Below are positions 52,451 to 64,000 of a stretch of 64,000 nucleotides of DNA, one piece after another. Made by a program: the position numbers and the translations under genes. Every line of letters begins with the position of its first letter. The stretch's first letter is position 1. The DNA comes from Bugula neritina (lineage: Eukaryota; Bryozoa; Gymnolaemata; Cheilostomatida; Bugulidae), in the NCBI GenBank assembly GCA_964035545.1, contig OZ037765.1, positions 3,839,001 through 3,903,000 of the forward strand, in the 5' to 3' direction. The notes beneath the pieces are model-generated. The model ran no database searches. It saw only the letters and a program-made list of their open reading frames with translations, and was not told where the DNA came from.

Positions 52451-53193
52451 ACTTGTGACAAAGCACAGTTTCTATGTTGAAGCAGAGTTTAGCTAGTCAA
52501 AAAATGGGCAGTTTTACAGTGTTAATGTTTGGCGACACAATTATTTAGATGCACTGGATGTAGCCTGTGTGAGAGGCATACAAATATTTGCTAACTTACA
52601 TGAGCTTTTAAAATGTTCAGTGTATTAAAAAATCAACATGTGAGAAAACTAGCTACAAAAAATAGGGTGAAAAAACAGCTGTAGATTATCATTTTATTAA
52701 TACTTATGTTATATTAAAACCATGATAATTATTAATAAATTATTATTACTATAATAATTAATAATTTTAAAATAAATAATATTATATTAAATCTAATAAA
52801 AGTTATTATATAAATCTTATAACTAGGGCTAGTGATAGTCCTTAACTTACAGTTATAATCAACTTTATACTTGTAGTTGTAGAACTAAACACTAGACACA
52901 GTCACTGACTCTGACAGCATGATTCATTGAATCAGATTGAGCATGAGTATATTCATATTGATAATCATAATGATATAGCATAATTATAACTATAGTTTAT
53001 AGGTAAAAGTAATAGTTCTAATACAATCAATATCATGAATCATCACAATGATTATCATTATTGATTAGCATTATGATTATCATTAAGATTATACTTCTCG
53101 ATAGCCATAATGATAATCATAATGTAAAACCAAAAGTAAATGTTATAATTAATAATAATTAATATTATTCTTAGTAGTTCATTATTAATTATA

Positions 53194-53342
53194 ATGTGTT
53201 TGGGCACCTATAGTGGCCGCAAAACATTACAGTCAGCACATGAAATAAGTGATATGATGATTGTAAATGCAATTGTTGACGGAGAACAAAAATATCGACA
53301 GATTGAGATTAACCTTCGCGCCGTGAGTATTGGAAAATGGAA
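53194..53342 (+). CDS. Possible unassigned exon
   Basis: An open frame from the ATG at 53194 runs through non-repetitive, less AT-biased sequence and meets donor-like GCC|GTGAGT (near 53322) and AAG|GTAACA (near 53342). The translation (ISDMMIVNAIVDGEQKYRQI region) matches no family I recognise. It lies head-to-head with the F-box gene, so it may instead be first-exon or promoter sequence of an unknown plus-strand transcript. It could also be chance. Confidence 0.2.
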
Positions 53343-53403
53343 GGTAACACTAGTTTCGCTCTTTATATACTGCACATTAGTCGTAACCAATTAGAATGGT
53401 TCC

Positions 53404-53526
53404 ATAAGCAGCTCTGAGTTAGGGGTGAAAGACAGTATTAGGTTGAGGGTCTGACATTTAGAGTTTACTCCAATAGTGAAACCCTAAACTACTCCACTCA
53501 TTCACCACCAGCTCGGAGCTGCTTAT
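53404..53526. mobile_element. Inverted-repeat element, MITE-like, 123 bp
   Basis: The left end ATAAGCAGCTCTGAGTTAGG is complementary to the right end CAGCTCGGAGCTGCTTAT with mismatches. The ends resemble those of the element at 14926-15132. Non-coding. Confidence 0.6.
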
Positions 53527-53576
53527 AACATTTAGAAATACTCGACTAATAAAATATTATGATTGAAAAAATTATT

Positions 53577-53724
53577 TTACGAGCAGCTCAGGGTTAGGGG
53601 CGACTAGGTGCAGTTAGTTAACATTCTCAAATTTTTATTTGGGGTTTCAACGCTAACCCCGAACTTTAAACATAAGAATCTTATCTATTGCACACAATCA
53701 CCCCTAACTTGAAGCTGTTTATAA
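53577..53724. mobile_element. Inverted-repeat element, MITE-like, second copy
   Basis: The left arm GAGCAGCTCAGGGTTAGGGG pairs with the right arm CCCCTAACTTGAAGCTGTTT. It is about 50 bp from the first copy and shares the AGCAGCTC...GTTAGGGGTGA terminal motif. Confidence 0.55.
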
Positions 53725-55629
53725 AACATTTTATAGTTTTAATAAAAAAGTATATAGCTTGTGATTTTCACGGGGATAGCGTGAGAGTTGTTGTCACCCG
53801 ATCTCATTCGTCCTTTTACTACTTATTTTCTACATGTTTTAAGAGTTGTCTGTTAATAAAACCGGTAGGGTCTAGAAATATTAATAGAAATATAATATTA
53901 TTATAAATTTCATGTAATGTCACACTTGTTCTTCTGTGAAATGAAATTTTGCTCTAACTAGGAATAATTTTATAGATTTATTACAGAATGAGACTAGTTG
54001 GCCTTTCTGAGCAAACTTGTAATAGTAACCTGCAGTTTTTTTCTAAAGATATTAGCCTCAATTCTCAAGGAATTATGGGTAACTATTATAGCATGTCTTC
54101 AACTCAAGGAGTTTACGGATAAAGCTAGTGCATGCTGTATTCTTATAGCCTTAGAGCCTTTATGTTACTCTCCTTCTATAAACCACTAGTACTAGGACCT
54201 TCAATGTGGTCCGTCCCCTAAAATATTCATAATTACTTATATTTTTGCTTAGGTACCTTTTAAAATTTACAATTTCTTCATGTATTTTAAAACTAAAAAA
54301 GCTATAGCTATATAGTCTATTTTCGATTCAGATAAATTACATAACGTGTATCCTCCCATCCTTCATTATTATGCAGTTTGTAACATAAATTTAGAAAAGA
54401 GTAGTGTAATTTCCATATATTTTCATGAATGAGCAATTGGATATTTCATGTAAAATAAAAAATAGGTAAAATTACAAGCTTTATTCTTTATGAACTATAT
54501 TAATCTTGCTATAAACTAATACTAATTTTCTGGTAATATTTAGCCAGATAATAATAATTATTATAGCTGTTGTATAAACAACTGTTGAATGATAAATCAA
54601 TACAATATAAATTATTATAAATATATAATGCTGGAGTTTAAGAGCAATGTTACTGAAATACACATTTTAAAGATGAAGACAGAAATAAAGCTCTGAGTTT
54701 CCATCTTTTTATTTATGTCTATCCATAAGCCAACTATAATTTTCTGTTGAAAGAAAATCTTGCCATCAGCATGTTATAGCTCAGTTAAAATTACTGGTTT
54801 TTGTTGGCGAAGAATATGTTTGATTGCCATAAAATATTGCTTTAAATAATGGTACTATAGCAATAAAATAAGTAGAACAAATATATAATTCATTTTGATG
54901 CAATGGCATAACTTGTCTTGCATATAGTCCTAAGAGAGTGTATGACATGTCACTGTGCATTTCATGTTAATAATATTCTATCATAATCCCAGACGTATGT
55001 ACATGATTGATCATACTCAGTCTAGTAATTTTTTATAACTTAAATATGTGTGCATGCTTGAAATCAACTCTCATGCATACTTATAAATTTGTAATGCTAT
55101 GACTCTGTCAACTTCTATCTTCGAAGCTGAAAAGTGTCGTGCATAGGAAACTAAAAGTGTGTCTTCACTCAAATAAATAATTATAATAAAATATAGTAAA
55201 AAAATAATGATATAGAGCTAGCTATGTAAGGGTTATAGTGGTAATACCATATTTAGAGTTTTAGGAACATTACTGTTTTACTCTGGAGGTATTCTGCTTT
55301 TCATGTGCAAGAGTACACACGATATTGACAACTGCCAACTTGGGAATTGAACATCTGAGATAAAGCAGGTGAATATGGCATCTATTATGGCTGATATTTT
55401 ATGCATGTTACGTCTCGAGTGCAACATAACTGTGAACTTTTATGCATGCAGCTAAAATAAAATCCTATACCAATAGACACATTAACTAATTAATTCATGC
55501 AGTTTATGTAAATATTAGATAGCAATCAATAAGGTAAAAAATAGACTTCAAAGTCTCTCTGAAAGATGCAAGTGGAATTACAGGTATATAAGTTAAGTGA
55601 CAGGTTAGTTCTCAATATATCTTACCTGA

Positions 55630-58600
55630 ATGAACATGTTCTCACAACTATTGTTGGTGACTTCTCTATTTGGACACCTGATCTCAATACTACACTGTCA
55701 AGGTTAGACCCTGCTGGCTGATTTATTATGACAACTCAACTAGAATCTTTTAAAAATTAGATAATTAAAATAGAACGAGAGTAAATATGTTAAATAAACC
55801 TAATATAATTATATAATATAATAATATAATATAATAATATAATATAGTGAATATAATATGTTATATATACTTGTATAACTTTAACAAACACCAGTCTTCT
55901 GAGTCATTCAAGGTTTATAATTTTTAAATATGCTTCTATATTGCATCATTACTAAATTTAAAGTTATTGCTTTTCTGCTATATATTCGAATATATATATT
56001 TGCAGTTTGAGTTTGTTGTGTATAAATACAATTTTATTATGAATTTAACCATTAACCGTTGATTCAAATTTTTGTCACAAAAGTTTCATGTGCATGACAT
56101 ATTATAATGCTTAAATGATCCTCTCTGTTTACTTATATACATTTCTGATACAGCTATGATTACAGTGACTGGTGGCAGCTTGTAGAATAGTCTTTTTTAT
56201 AGCATAAACTAGTTTACTAACATATCTTACTTTAAAGACTGATTCCTACACATTGACACTGATGTGCAATTTCAGTATTCTATCAATACAGACCAAGTTT
56301 ACATTCATGCTAACATGTTCAACGTTTTACACAAAGAATGACAGTATAGTTCATTTTTATTTTAATATTATATTTGCTTAACGCTATAGAAATATTATAC
56401 ATCATTGCAGATTTTTAGCTGTCAATGTTATATTTAATGTGACATCTAATAATGTAACATTATATTTTATAAGCAACATAAGGCCTCAAACTACTTACCT
56501 AATGTATTGCAGTATTAACTGCTGCATGCATTAAATGAGATACACTATGATTTGCCATTACTAGTAGTCTGAGGCTGTTTTTTAGATGTCAATGTTATAT
56601 TTATAGATGTCAATGTGACTTACACAGATGAGGTTCATCTCATCAAACATTTACTAGATCGCTATGACAACAGAGCCCGACCTGTCCTCAACTCATCACA
56701 TGCTGTTCAAGTGTTACTTGGGATAACTCCTACTTTAATATCAGATCTGGTACGTGCTTCACAACACTGAAATACAGATAATATAATGCAATTATCATAA
56801 ACAAAATAAAGCAGAATTAATAACTTATCTAATACAAGTACCGATGCATGTTCTCTAACAATAAAGAATGATACATGCAAGTTTTGCAAACTTTCTGGTC
56901 TCACATCTGTTACTATCTCTGTAAAAACTCTTGATAGAAAGGGTGTTTTAATCAAACTGGAGACTTTTCTCTATTCTGGCATAAATTGAATACTCTTCCT
57001 AACATCACCAAAGAGGTCAAACCACTGACCTTGTGTTTACCAGGCCAGCCCGCTAACTACTAGCGTTTTGAAACATGCTTTATAATACATTAGATTAGAT
57101 CTTAGCAGCAATATAACATAGAACTCACTGATGGACACCATACATTGTGTTGGGGCATTACATGAGTTTGGAAAGCTTTTCCTAATTCATGATGGCTTTT
57201 CATGTATCATCACAGCTATACCAGCTATATTATACTTTTCCACACTCATTATGACCACTACAAAATAGCTAACTTGGTATAAACCCAGCATTTTCACTTA
57301 TCTTTACACTTGCAACTACACTTATAACTTATGATGTAACAGTTTTCACATTGCTATTTTCTTTCAGTCTGCGACAATAAATATTTCTATATATTAAAAC
57401 ACAACACACTAAAATTAAGTAATGTAATTATTTTGTTTTCTGTTTCTTCTATCATAAAAATTGTCCTTCTATGCCAGCTGCTAAAAACATTTAAAGCTAC
57501 AATCTTTATTAAGGATTAAAACTGTGATTGATTTAAAAAAATTATTATTATTTAACTGAAGTTTGTAAAACTAATTAACATTGAATTTTAATAAAATTGC
57601 TACTGACTGATTAATTTTTTGGAGTAAACAAAAAATCTGCAAAAAACTTATATAGCAAGTTCTAAATTAGATTGCTTACTAATATTTTAAATATTATATT
57701 TTACAAGTTGCAGAAATATAGGAAATAATAGAAATATATTATGCATTGTATCAGTTATGTACAAATGTTAATATTATATACAAATTTCACAAAATTGATA
57801 ATTTATAACTTATTAATTTACAGGATGAAGTGAACCAAATGTTGACTGTACACATGGCTATAGATGAGGTTGGACTAGAATTACATCAAAGATATTATGA
57901 TAGGTTTTTTTTGAATTAGATGTTATTAATTTGTCAATTTTTTTCACTTATTTTTGAACTTTAAGTAGCCTCATGTTTGTGATGTGCTTAAGGTATACAG
58001 CGCATGCCTATTCTGCATTACAGCTGTATTAATACATCATAAACATGTGGCTACTTTGTTCAAATAATCACGTGACCGTGTGTTCACTTAATCACATGAT
58101 CAAATGCCGAATTCCAGAGTTGAAGGAAAATTTTAATCCATAGACAACTACAAGTTTTTAGAACTGCAGAACTCATCGGTTAGTTTGCTACTTGCAGCTT
58201 GTATGTCATGCCATGATGAACAGGTTACATATGGCTTCTCCATGGTGAACCATAAAATAAATAGTTCAGTTTCACAATTCTGATAAATAGAATAAATAAC
58301 TAAATTTTATACAACTAAATAGGGGTATTTTCTGCACTTGTAGGTTTGGGTAGATGAAAGACTTACATGGGATCTTTTGACCTACAACAACTTGACGAAT
58401 ATTATTATTCCACCAAATACCATTTGGGTGCCAGACGTTATTTTGTACAACAAGTAAGATTATTAATTATAGTAGACAGATGCTAGATTAATGTGACTTT
58501 TCTTTTATATTATAGAATGTTTATAATTATGTTTTAGTTTTTAATAAATAAATAATTATATTTATAATTTAATTAATAGTTATAAAAAGTGTTGATAGAA

Positions 58601-60194
58601 TATGCACATATAACTATTACTATGACATGTAGTGAATCATGGAAATATTTCAGCGTTGATGGTTATGAAGAATCTTTCAAATCTAAGGCATTGGTCAACT
58701 ACAAAGGAGAAGTTTTATGGGGGCCTCCGAGCAGATATCAAGCTTCTTGTAAGATAGATGTCAAGTATTTTCCTTTTGATGTTCAGAAATGCACTTTGAA
58801 GTTTGGTTCGTGGATGCATGATGAGACGCAGCTAAATTTGTCAGTCTTGGCAAATAAAGTGTGTTTGGATCTCTACATGCCCAATGGAGAATGGCATCTC
58901 AATGGTGTTGTTGTCAATAGGTGATGTTGATAATTTATTTTTCAAAAAAGCATTTTGTCGAATATTATGTTGAATTATTTCTAACGAACTTATAAGTCAT
59001 AGCTTAACTGTATATTCGCATTTGAAACTTTATGGGTACAAGCTTAAGCAGTATTAATTAAAGACGTCTAATTACCATAAAATTCATATTCAGAGATAAA
59101 TTTTCTTTTTTTGTTTCAAAGTTGACACGACATCAATGCGTAATAAATGTTTGTGTTTTGTTGCAGGACCGTTTCGGTGTTCAACCACACAATACGGTAC
59201 CCTATGATTACCTACACCTTTGTGGTACAGAGAAGGGTGCTGTACTATATGTTGAATATTGTCTTCCCATGTCTATGGCTGTCTATGCTTAGTACACTAA
59301 CCTTCTGCTTACCTGCGGACAGTGGAGAGAAGATAACTCTAGGAGTGTCCGTCCTACTGGCATTTACTGTATTTCTACTGCTCATAGCTGAAAATATGCC
59401 TAATACTTCAGAGTCTGTACCTCTACTTGGTTTGTACTATTAAAGAATTGTAAAATATTAAAACTATAAAATACAGTTTTTTACAGTTTATTTACACTGA
59501 ATTTCACAACGTGTTGTCATGTTTGTGAAATGCAATAAATAAATAAATCAATCAATCAATCAATCAATTTGAAAGTCATACAATAAGCTCATATTCAATA
59601 AATTAAGTTTTTTGATGGACTTTTGTAGATATATATTTGATTGTCACCACCTCCCTTAATTCTATTGCCATAGTACTAACCATACTGGTTTTGAAGATGT
59701 ACCATGCTAGGCCTTGTAAGGGTGAAATAAACCCAAGGATAAAGCACTTTATGTTCAAGCAGTTGGCAAGATATTTAGGAGCTGCCGATATTGTACAGAG
59801 TTATATGAATCGAGAAGCACCTGCAGAGATCTGTCAATCTGACATAGACTCAGGTCTCAGCTGCTCAGTAAATTCCCCAAATCTACATCAAGAAAATGAA
59901 TACACAATTTCCCCTTCTACAAATAAGCTACATGGAAACAATCAGGTTGAGGAAAGTATTTCCAGTCAAAGTCAAGACGTGAGCACTGCGTTGATAACTG
60001 AGTTGCAGCAACTGATGAGATTTTGTCACCAGAAGAGAAAAAGAAACAGCGTCGCTGAAGAGTGGAAACTTCTAGCAATTCTTCTAGATAGGCTGTTCTT
60101 TGTGATATACGCAACTTTTACGAGTCTCATCACCTTAGCCATTCTCGTACTGGTACCTTTGAAAGGAGAATGGTTCAACAAATACATGAATTAA
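55630..60194 (+). CDS. nAChR-like subunit G (non-alpha), 488 aa
   Basis: Seven exons: 55630-55702, 56607-56749, 57824-57868, 58344-58453, 58654-58920, 59167-59429, 59629-60194; 1467 bp, phases 1-0-0-2-2-1. Exon 1 is a signal peptide ([20 protein letters not shown]); its phase-1 join to exon 2 was found from the frame and is the least certain. The 45-bp exon reads [15 protein letters not shown], so the loop D Trp of the complementary face is replaced by Ala84. Loop A is WVPDVILYN, the cys-loop C156-C170 ([15 protein letters not shown]), and loop B GSWMHDE with His for Tyr. Loop C ([14 protein letters not shown]) has no vicinal Cys. M2 keeps -1' Glu and 9' Leu ([13 protein letters not shown]). 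TM4 ends in KGEWFN. It is closest to gene H, with which it is tail-to-tail. An AATAAA near 61014 is a distant possible signal. Confidence 0.9.
56915..57072 (-). mobile_element. SINE copy, diverged
   Basis: On the minus strand: GTTAGCGGGCTGGCCTGGTA, the B box GTGGTTTGACC, the core TTTGGTGATGTTAGGAAGAG, and the body with GATTAAAACACCCTTTCTATC. It lies in intron 2 of gene G. Confidence 0.7.
59539..59570. repeat. (AATA)n(CAAT)n short microsatellite
   Basis: AATAAATAAATAAATC followed by five CAAT units, in the last intron of gene G. Confidence 0.85.
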
Positions 60195-61233
60195 GGGTTT
60201 ATATTTATAAGCACACACTAAAAATTGAAAGCAAATTATGAATAATGTCATAATATTTCAGCTTTGATTTTATGAGCTATATTTACAGCCACAAAATATT
60301 TTGGTCAATTATAAGTATTCATTTTTTCGTATTACTTTTTTTTTATTTATGATTTATCAAAATAATTTTAACTGAGTTGGATTAAGTCATAATTGAAAAA
60401 CTAGATTGATGAATTTTCTATGGCATTTTTAAAAACTGCTTGTATATGTTGTTTACAAATATAATATCAGTGTGATATTTGTAATCTAGAATTGTTTAGT
60501 TCAATATGACCTCACAAAGCTTTGATGTATTTTTCTCTTCTTCTTACTTTAATAGTGAACGTCTTGAAAAAGCTATGATTACAAATATCAATGGGTTAAT
60601 TCAAATATGAGCTGTATAACATGCTAAATTGTTATAAGTTATAGTTCATGCAATACAGGTATATGTTACTTAAGTAAACGTTGTTTATTAAAAACTGCTT
60701 TTGGTATATTAATTATATTTGATTTATCCAGGTGTTACTTTTGCCGTACTGCTTTCAAGATTTATAGGTCTGGATTTAAATGAATACTTTAACATAAATC
60801 TAGTAGAAATCAATAATGAGTAATGTTTATTATAATATTATATCATAATATGTTCTTTACATAGGTAGGAATGTTGTGGCTGTCAAACTAAAGAGATATT
60901 AAATTTCTTTTAAAAATAGTTACAAATATATATATATCCATCTGCAATTTTTAGTATAGCTTCTTTTGTGTAATTTTTCGCCAATATGTGTGTGCTACTT
61001 AAAATGTTTGAAGTAATAAAAAATCTGTAAAACCAATTATATTTGGCAAACCACACAATATTATTATGCTGTATTACAACTAGAAGCTAAAATTTCACTT
61101 TTATTTTTAAATCAATATTACTCTCTCTATTTAGATAAATCAAAAATATAGTATCTCAGGTTGAATTTACTTCAAAAATATATTATAGTTATATACGTTT
61201 CCCAGGTTAATGAAGAATTATGTTGAGTATAGA
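60195..61233. other. Convergent intergenic stretch between genes G and H
   Basis: Shared 3' flank of two receptor genes transcribed towards each other. AT-rich, with no coding content. The likely 3' UTRs of both lie here. Confidence 0.6.
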
Positions 61234-64000
61234 TTAAAATAGTTTTGTGTTAAACCATTCTCCACCCACCGGCATTAGTATCAAAATACCCAAAGTTGCA
61301 CAACTAGTAAAAATTAAATAAATCACAAAGAATAGTCTGTCGAGAACAATAGCCAGAAGTTTCCACTCCTCACTTATACTGTTTTGTCTCTCTTTGCGTC
61401 TCCTGTACTCTGAAAGCTGTTGAAGCTCCCTAATCACAGAGTCGTTGGTGCAACCTCTTTGCTTCGAACAATTCTTTTCCTGTACCGACTTTTTTCGTAA
61501 TTGTTTTAAAGTTGTGTAGTTGTCCTCCTTGTCATCCACTAGACACAAGCAGCTAGCAATATCCGAGTTTATCACAGGGATCTGGGTCGTTAACATGTCA
61601 AGGTCATAGCGTTCTATGCTCGCTTCATGCTTTGCGAAACTTGCTATGACATCATCGGCGCACAAATATTTTGACAAATAGTTGAACATAAAGGTTTTCA
61701 ATCTTGGTGGTATCTTTTGTACGAGAGGTCCAGAATGGTGCATTTTCAGTACTACTATTGTCTGTATTGTAGCTATTGAGTTGAGGGACATTGTCACAAA
61801 CAAGTAAATTCCTAAAAAAATGATAGTTGAATCAAAATCATGTATGGTAAACGTACAACATGATAAATTGTTAAAAATCATAATGCAATTTGAGCTAGCA
61901 GCGTGCATAAGCTAGTAATAATAATTAATTTTAATAGCTTTACTGTGTGCAAGTAAAGAAAACTATTAGAAAAAACAAAGAAAAGTTACCTATCAAAGGA
62001 ATAGATTCTGAAGTCTTGGGCATATTCTCAGCTACAAGTAACATAAACACGGAGAAAGCCAGCAACACGGTTATTCCTAGAGTTATCTTCTCTCCGCTGT
62101 CTGGAGGTAACCAGAAGGTCAGTGTACTGAGTATAGAGAGCCATAGACATGGGAAGACAATGTTAAACATGTAGTACAGCACTCTGCGTCGTGCTATGAA
62201 AGTATATGTAACCAAGGGATATGGTTCCGCACAGCAGTCGTAGATGAAACCACTTCTGTAAATGTTAAAATAGCAAGAGTACAGTATAATCTGGTAAAGA
62301 GAAGTGGCGGAATACAAACAGATCTTGCTGTCAACTCAATTATGTGGTAAATGTTTCACTCTTCAAAAATCCCAATAACACAATCTAATGCATGTGGTTT
62401 GCTGTATGTATGAATGATATGAAAGATTGAAAGAGCATATGGTGCATTTATAAATATACTTTTACCTAAAAAAAGTTCCAATTTTCAATTAATTTCACTC
62501 GTTCGAGTACCCCTTTAAAATTTTACTGAAAATCGTTGAAATTATGTTGATGCTGAAACTCACTTTCTAATAGTAAAATATAAATGTAATTTTAGAGATG
62601 ATAAAAATACTTCATGTATGCTATTATGTCAACCTGGAGCATACCTGTTCACAATGACTGCTGAAAGGTCCCATTCACCATTGGACAGATAGTTGGCCAT
62701 ATCCGTTTCTGGTGACAGTACTGACAAATTCACCTGTGTGCCATCGTATATCCAAGAACCAAACTTGAGGATGCATTTTTGAACATCAAAGGGGAAGAAC
62801 CTGACGTCTATGTGACAAGAGGCGTGATATCGGCTAGGGGGCCCCCAGAACACCTCCCCACTTGAGCTCACTGTTATCTTTGTTTTCACACCTTCTTTAT
62901 AATCTTCTGCACTGCAGTATATCAACAGGAAATTGGTGACTTGGTGATTCTTTTACCCACATCAATTAATTTAAGTTTTTAGGGTTTTAAAGTCAAGTAA
63001 CCTTGTGACTTGTCCATACAACTTAATTTATACAAGTCTTCTAGTTTTGTATTACAGTTATGTAAAGTAAACTCAGTCTTTCATTCAAGTATGACTAATA
63101 ATTATACTTGAAAGATGAAAATCATATATCACAAGTTGTTTTTCACCGGCTTTTTTTCAGTATAGTATAAACTAAACTGTGCGAATGACTAAGTTTAATT
63201 TTGTTATACATGCTGGTAACATCGTAATAAATAAATCACAGTTAATGCAAGAGTCTAAATAAGATTTTCAATGAATATCATCAATTTCCTCAAAATTGTT
63301 TTGATTGAATAAAGTACAACAAAACTAATATATTTCTGCACAGCAGCTGCAGCAGATAAATTGTTTGCACAAAAATAAAGTAAGAATTCAAAAAACACAT
63401 TGTTTTTCAATGTATGGGTTTTAATGATGGTATGCCAATGCTATTTGTATAAGCCAGGAGAATTTGTGTTTAGTTTAGGTATGCATATATGTATTGTCAC
63501 CTGTTATACAAGACAATATCGGGCAGCCAAATTTCATTCTGTGGAATTCTTAATTTATTCAGGTTGTTGTATTTTCTGGGGTCCCATGTAAGCCTTTCAT
63601 CTGTCCATACCTGTGCAAGAATTGAAAACATATTGAAGTTGTAACCATTGTTTGTCTTTTCTCATGCATGATAAGTCTAACTTAAAGAACTAGCAAATTA
63701 TGAATGTATCGCTTGGAGTCGACAGCTATATTAATTTGTGCAGTGTTTCAAGTTCAATACTTCGCACACTTTTCAAGACATTTAATCTTAACTTGCAAAA
63801 TATTTTACATAAATACAATTTTTACCAAAAACATTATCATTTTGAAAAATATTGCTTAGTGATAATTTTACCTTAATTTAAAAAGATAGTTTATACATAA
63901 TATATTATATTACTTTAGCACTAATTTTTAAATTTATTACTTTTTGACAGCAGTATTTTCACCACAGTTAGCAAGAATTGAATGCATTTAGTACCTGCTT
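61234..64000 (-). CDS. nAChR-like subunit H (alpha-type), 5' end beyond window
   Basis: Exons inside the window (complement): 63995 to beyond 64000 (the last six bases, AAGCAG|GTAC, match the end of the conserved 45-bp exon), 63501-63610, 62645-62911, 61990-62255, 61234-61811. All join in frame. Seen are [11 protein letters not shown], loop [10 protein letters not shown], the cys-loop [22 protein letters not shown], and loop C with the vicinal pair ([15 protein letters not shown]), so this is a principal-face subunit. TM1-TM2 are canonical ([19 protein letters not shown]). The last exon carries TM3, a Lys/Arg-rich loop and TM4 ([20 protein letters not shown]), ending GEWFN plus four residues. 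The sequence is close to gene G but keeps the residues G has lost. The signal peptide and first ligand-binding exon lie outside the window. Confidence 0.92.

Larger units (their letters stand above)
52110..55629. other. Intergenic stretch between divergent F-box gene and receptor gene G
   Basis: Repeat-rich: a 60-bp duplication (52331-52450), imperfect ATTATGATTATCAT repeats (about 52700-53160) and two inverted-repeat elements (53404-53724). A low-confidence coding-like segment at 53194-53342 is listed separately. Otherwise AT-rich with no supported gene. Confidence 0.5.

Noticed and set aside
53998-54189. Hydrophobic open frame considered as the signal-peptide exon of gene G
   Set aside because: Its start is not an ATG and it lacks a suitable phase-1 donor. 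The exon 55630-55702 fits in frame instead.

Overview
The window looks like nuclear DNA from an invertebrate animal. It is AT-rich, its genes are split by GT-AG introns, it carries long (TA)n microsatellites and tRNA-derived SINEs, and it holds a dense cluster of nicotinic acetylcholine receptor (nAChR)-like cys-loop channel subunit genes. Such lineage-specific expansions, together with WSC and C-type-lectin secreted proteins, suggest a lophotrochozoan (mollusc, annelid, bryozoan or similar). The species cannot be fixed from the sequence alone.

Layout. A WSC-domain secreted protein lies on the minus strand (about 0.8-2.0 kb). Three nAChR-like genes follow on the minus strand: A (4.3-12.2 kb, alpha-type), B (13.9-23.1 kb, alpha-type with a long novel N-terminal extension) and C (28.4-33.0 kb, non-alpha). 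A plus-strand gene for a secreted C-type-lectin-like plus PAN/apple-like protein lies at 34.1-35.9 kb. Two close tandem paralogues, E and F (38.0-41.6 and 45.3-48.8 kb), are plus-strand non-alpha genes. An intronless F-box/LRR gene lies on the minus strand (50.8-52.1 kb). The window ends with a tail-to-tail receptor pair: G (plus, 55.6-60.2 kb, non-alpha) and H (minus, 61.2 kb to beyond the window edge, alpha-type). I assembled exons by hand from GT/AG sites and reading phase. All seven receptor models chain in frame from signal peptide to stop, except H, whose 5' end is outside the window.

Genes working together. All seven subunits keep the 13-residue cys-loop, the TM1-TM4 layout and the Glu at M2 -1', which predicts pentameric, cation-selective channels. 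Only A, B and H carry the vicinal Cys pair of loop C that defines the principal agonist face. C, E, F and G lack it and would be expected to act as complementary or accessory subunits. Several have unusual pore or binding residues: Phe at 9' in A, Val at 9' and Lys at 15' in E and F, and Ala in place of the loop D Trp in G.

The introns and intergenic DNA contain six (TA)n arrays, a GT/GC-rich array, a 98-bp tandem repeat in which two variants alternate, at least seven copies or fragments of one SINE family plus one different tRNA-like element, and several short inverted-repeat elements that resemble MITEs. No tRNA, rRNA or CRISPR features were seen.
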